From NCBI GenBank assembly GCA_041497995.1, contig JBGQHM010000019.1, positions 1 to 34,389 on the forward strand: a stretch of DNA of 34,389 nucleotides, in the 5' to 3' direction. Below are positions 33,110 through 34,389 of the stretch, piece after piece (position 1 is the stretch's first letter; every line of letters starts with the position of its first letter). The notes beneath the pieces were generated by a model that ran no database searches, had not been told where the DNA came from, and saw only the letters and a program-made list of their open reading frames with translations. The stretch comes from DATKMS01 sp041497995 (GTDB taxonomy: Bacteria > Desulfobacterota > Binatia > HRBIN30). The position numbers and the translations under genes are program-made.

Positions 33110-34066
33110 ATGACCGTCAAGAAATCCGTATGCATCTACATCCCGCTCTTCAACGAGCAGGGCAATCTTCTCGAGGTGTTCCGTCGGGTGGAAGCTGTGG
33201 TCGCCAGCGAGCCGGTCTACGAGTGGACCTTCTTACTCATCGACAACTGCAGCGTCGATCGGAGCCAGGAGTTGTGCGAGGCGAAGGCACAGGCAGATGC
33301 ACGCTACCGCTACGTCAGGTTGAGCCGCAACTGGGAGGCTGCTGCGGCGCAGGCGTCATTCGACTTCTGCGACGCCGACGCGATGATCGTACTGTTTTCG
33401 GACTTGCAGGATCCGCCCGAGTTGATTCCCTCGATGTTGAGGAAGTGGGAGGAAGGCTTTCACCTCGTCAATGGGATCGTGCGAACGCGACACGACAGCA
33501 CACTGGTGAAGACACTGGGTGCCAAGATCGCCTATCGGCTCATCGAGTGGCTCGCCGAGTCCAAGATGCCCGCCAACGCGACCGACTTCCGGCTCATGGA
33601 TCGCCGGATGGTCGATGCGGTGCGTGCTTGCCGCGAGTGGCCGCGGTTCACCCGCGGCCTGGTCCACTGGGTCGGATTCAAGAAGTCGTTCTTCGAGTAC
33701 GATCGCGCCGAGCGCGTCGCCGGGGAATCCAAGGGCACACTCGCGCATTCCATCCGGCTGACCTGGGAGGCGATCCTAAACTTCTCCGATAAGCCGCTCC
33801 GACTGATCAGCGTCTTCGGGCTCGTCGTGCTCTTGGTTGCGGTCCTGTTGGCGGTGATCTACGGCACCGGCAGACTGCTGGGCTACCCGGCGCCGCGCGG
33901 CATCACGACAGTGTTCATCTTGGCGCTGGCGAATATCGGGTTGACGTCGTTCTTCCTCGGGCTGATCGGGGAATACCTCGGCCGCTGCTTCACGCAGGCC
34001 AAAGGCAGGCCGCTGTACTTCGTCGAAAAGACCATCAACGTGGAGTCGGGGCCTGACGCTCCCTGA
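33110..34066 (+). CDS. GtrB/DPM1-like polyprenyl-phosphate glycosyltransferase (GT2)
   Basis: This 318-aa GT2 enzyme has an N-terminal GT-A domain and two C-terminal membrane helices (~225-250 and ~262-290). SVCIYIPLFNEQGNLLEVF (~6-24), LLIDNCSVDRSQEL, and VRLSRNWEAAAAQASFDFCDAD (~69-90) lead to the catalytic MIVLFSDLQDPPELIPSML (~92-110). That DLQDPPELI motif is characteristic of the GtrB/ArnC group that makes polyprenyl-phosphate sugars. The C-terminal FLGLIGEYLGRCFTQAKGRPLYFVEK is also family-typical. The ATG at 33110 is preferred, and a GTG two codons earlier is possible. With the GtrA-like protein nearby it forms a lipid-linked sugar module for one of the GT-C proteins. Confidence 0.93.
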   Translation: MTVKKSVCIYIPLFNEQGNLLEVFRRVEAVVASEPVYEWTFLLIDNCSVDRSQELCEAKAQADARYRYVRLSRNWEAAAAQASFDFCDADAMIVLFSDLQDPPELIPSMLRKWEEGFHLVNGIVRTRHDSTLVKTLGAKIAYRLIEWLAESKMPANATDFRLMDRRMVDAVRACREWPRFTRGLVHWVGFKKSFFEYDRAERVAGESKGTLAHSIRLTWEAILNFSDKPLRLISVFGLVVLLVAVLLAVIYGTGRLLGYPAPRGITTVFILALANIGLTSFFLGLIGEYLGRCFTQAKGRPLYFVEKTINVESGPDAP

Positions 34067-34076
34067 ACACGCTGCG

Positions 34077-34389
34077 ATGCGCAAGAGTGCGAACCGCGGC
34101 TGCCCGATTTGTGCCGAACCGCAGGTTGACATGCTGCATCACCAGCGCGCGGTGGTGCCGGAAGGCTACATGCTGCGCGGGGCTTATGACGTCGCGTGCT
34201 GCATGCGCTGCGGCTTCGTGTACGCCGATACCGCAGACACGCAGGAACAGTACGACCGTTACTACAGCGAGCGCTCGAAGTATGCCGATGCGAAGACGGC
34301 GACCGGCGGGGGAACGTCCGCATGGGATGCTGCCCGCCTCGCAGACACGGCGCGTCTTCTGTCCCAGTATCTGCCCGACCAGCACGCGC
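34077..34389 (+). CDS. Zinc-binding-domain methyltransferase, N-terminal part (runs off right edge)
   Basis: A partial gene of which 104 codons are visible, with no stop before the window ends. The N-terminus reads MRKSANRGCPICAEPQVDML, and a CxxC (Cys9, Cys12) pairs with CCMRCGFVYAD (Cys~42-45). This makes the treble zinc-binding unit found at the start of many SAM-dependent C-methyltransferases. The next part has YDRYYSERSKYADA and a variable stretch before the expected Rossmann core. The start lies ten bases after the GtrB-like stop, so it continues the operon. It might C-methylate a deoxysugar, like the NovU/TylCIII-type enzymes. The catalytic domain is outside the window. Confidence 0.75.
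   Translation, partial: MRKSANRGCPICAEPQVDMLHHQRAVVPEGYMLRGAYDVACCMRCGFVYADTADTQEQYDRYYSERSKYADAKTATGGGTSAWDAARLADTARLLSQYLPDQHA

Overview
This window is a GC-rich, densely packed polysaccharide biosynthesis locus from a probably Gram-negative bacterium. The WbaP-type initiating transferase, GtrA/GtrB-like proteins and AlgI-like O-acyltransferase all point to envelope glycan assembly. No rRNA, tRNA or housekeeping marker is present, so the taxon is open. High GC, mixed gene ancestry and many orphan methyltransferases would fit a deltaproteobacterial or Binatota-like lineage, but that is only an impression.

Layout. (1) 1-9242, plus strand: a phytanoyl-CoA-dioxygenase-like oxygenase, a large capsule-type GT-B protein, then glycosyltransferases interleaved with SAM methyltransferases. 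It ends in a compact amino-sugar module: cupin, perosamine-synthase-like aminotransferase and TylM1/DesVI-like N-methyltransferase. (2) 9281-19200, plus strand: five glycosyltransferases (GT4, GT2, GT4, GT4, GT4-like), an MBOAT plus SGNH pair for O-acylation, and two more methyltransferases. (3) 19200-28875: a repeat-rich section. A polytopic membrane protein lies between two diverged copies of a ~250-bp direct repeat. The WbaP initiating transferase follows. An AsnB-type amidotransferase is bracketed by opposed copies of a 7-bp tandem repeat. Two minus-strand GT-C membrane proteins come next, and one of them (TMTC-like, with TPRs) is bracketed by near-identical 76-bp inverted repeats. (4) 28876-34389, plus strand: a third GT-C-like protein, a sugar-nucleotide epimerase/dehydratase, a GtrA / TylF-type methyltransferase / GtrB-like set, and a zinc-finger methyltransferase cut by the right edge.

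How they work together (inference). WbaP would put the first sugar phosphate on undecaprenyl phosphate. The cytosolic GT2/GT4/GT-B enzymes would extend it with a 4-amino-4,6-dideoxy sugar that may be N-methylated. The many methyltransferases and the dioxygenase would decorate it or cap its end, MBOAT/SGNH would acylate it, and the GT-C and Gtr-type proteins would add lipid-linked sugars on the periplasmic side. No clear Wzx flippase, Wzy polymerase, chain-length regulator, ABC exporter or outer-membrane channel is visible.

The most unusual aspect is that three neighbouring genes are each delimited by a different repeat family. This suggests that the locus was assembled or rearranged gene by gene.
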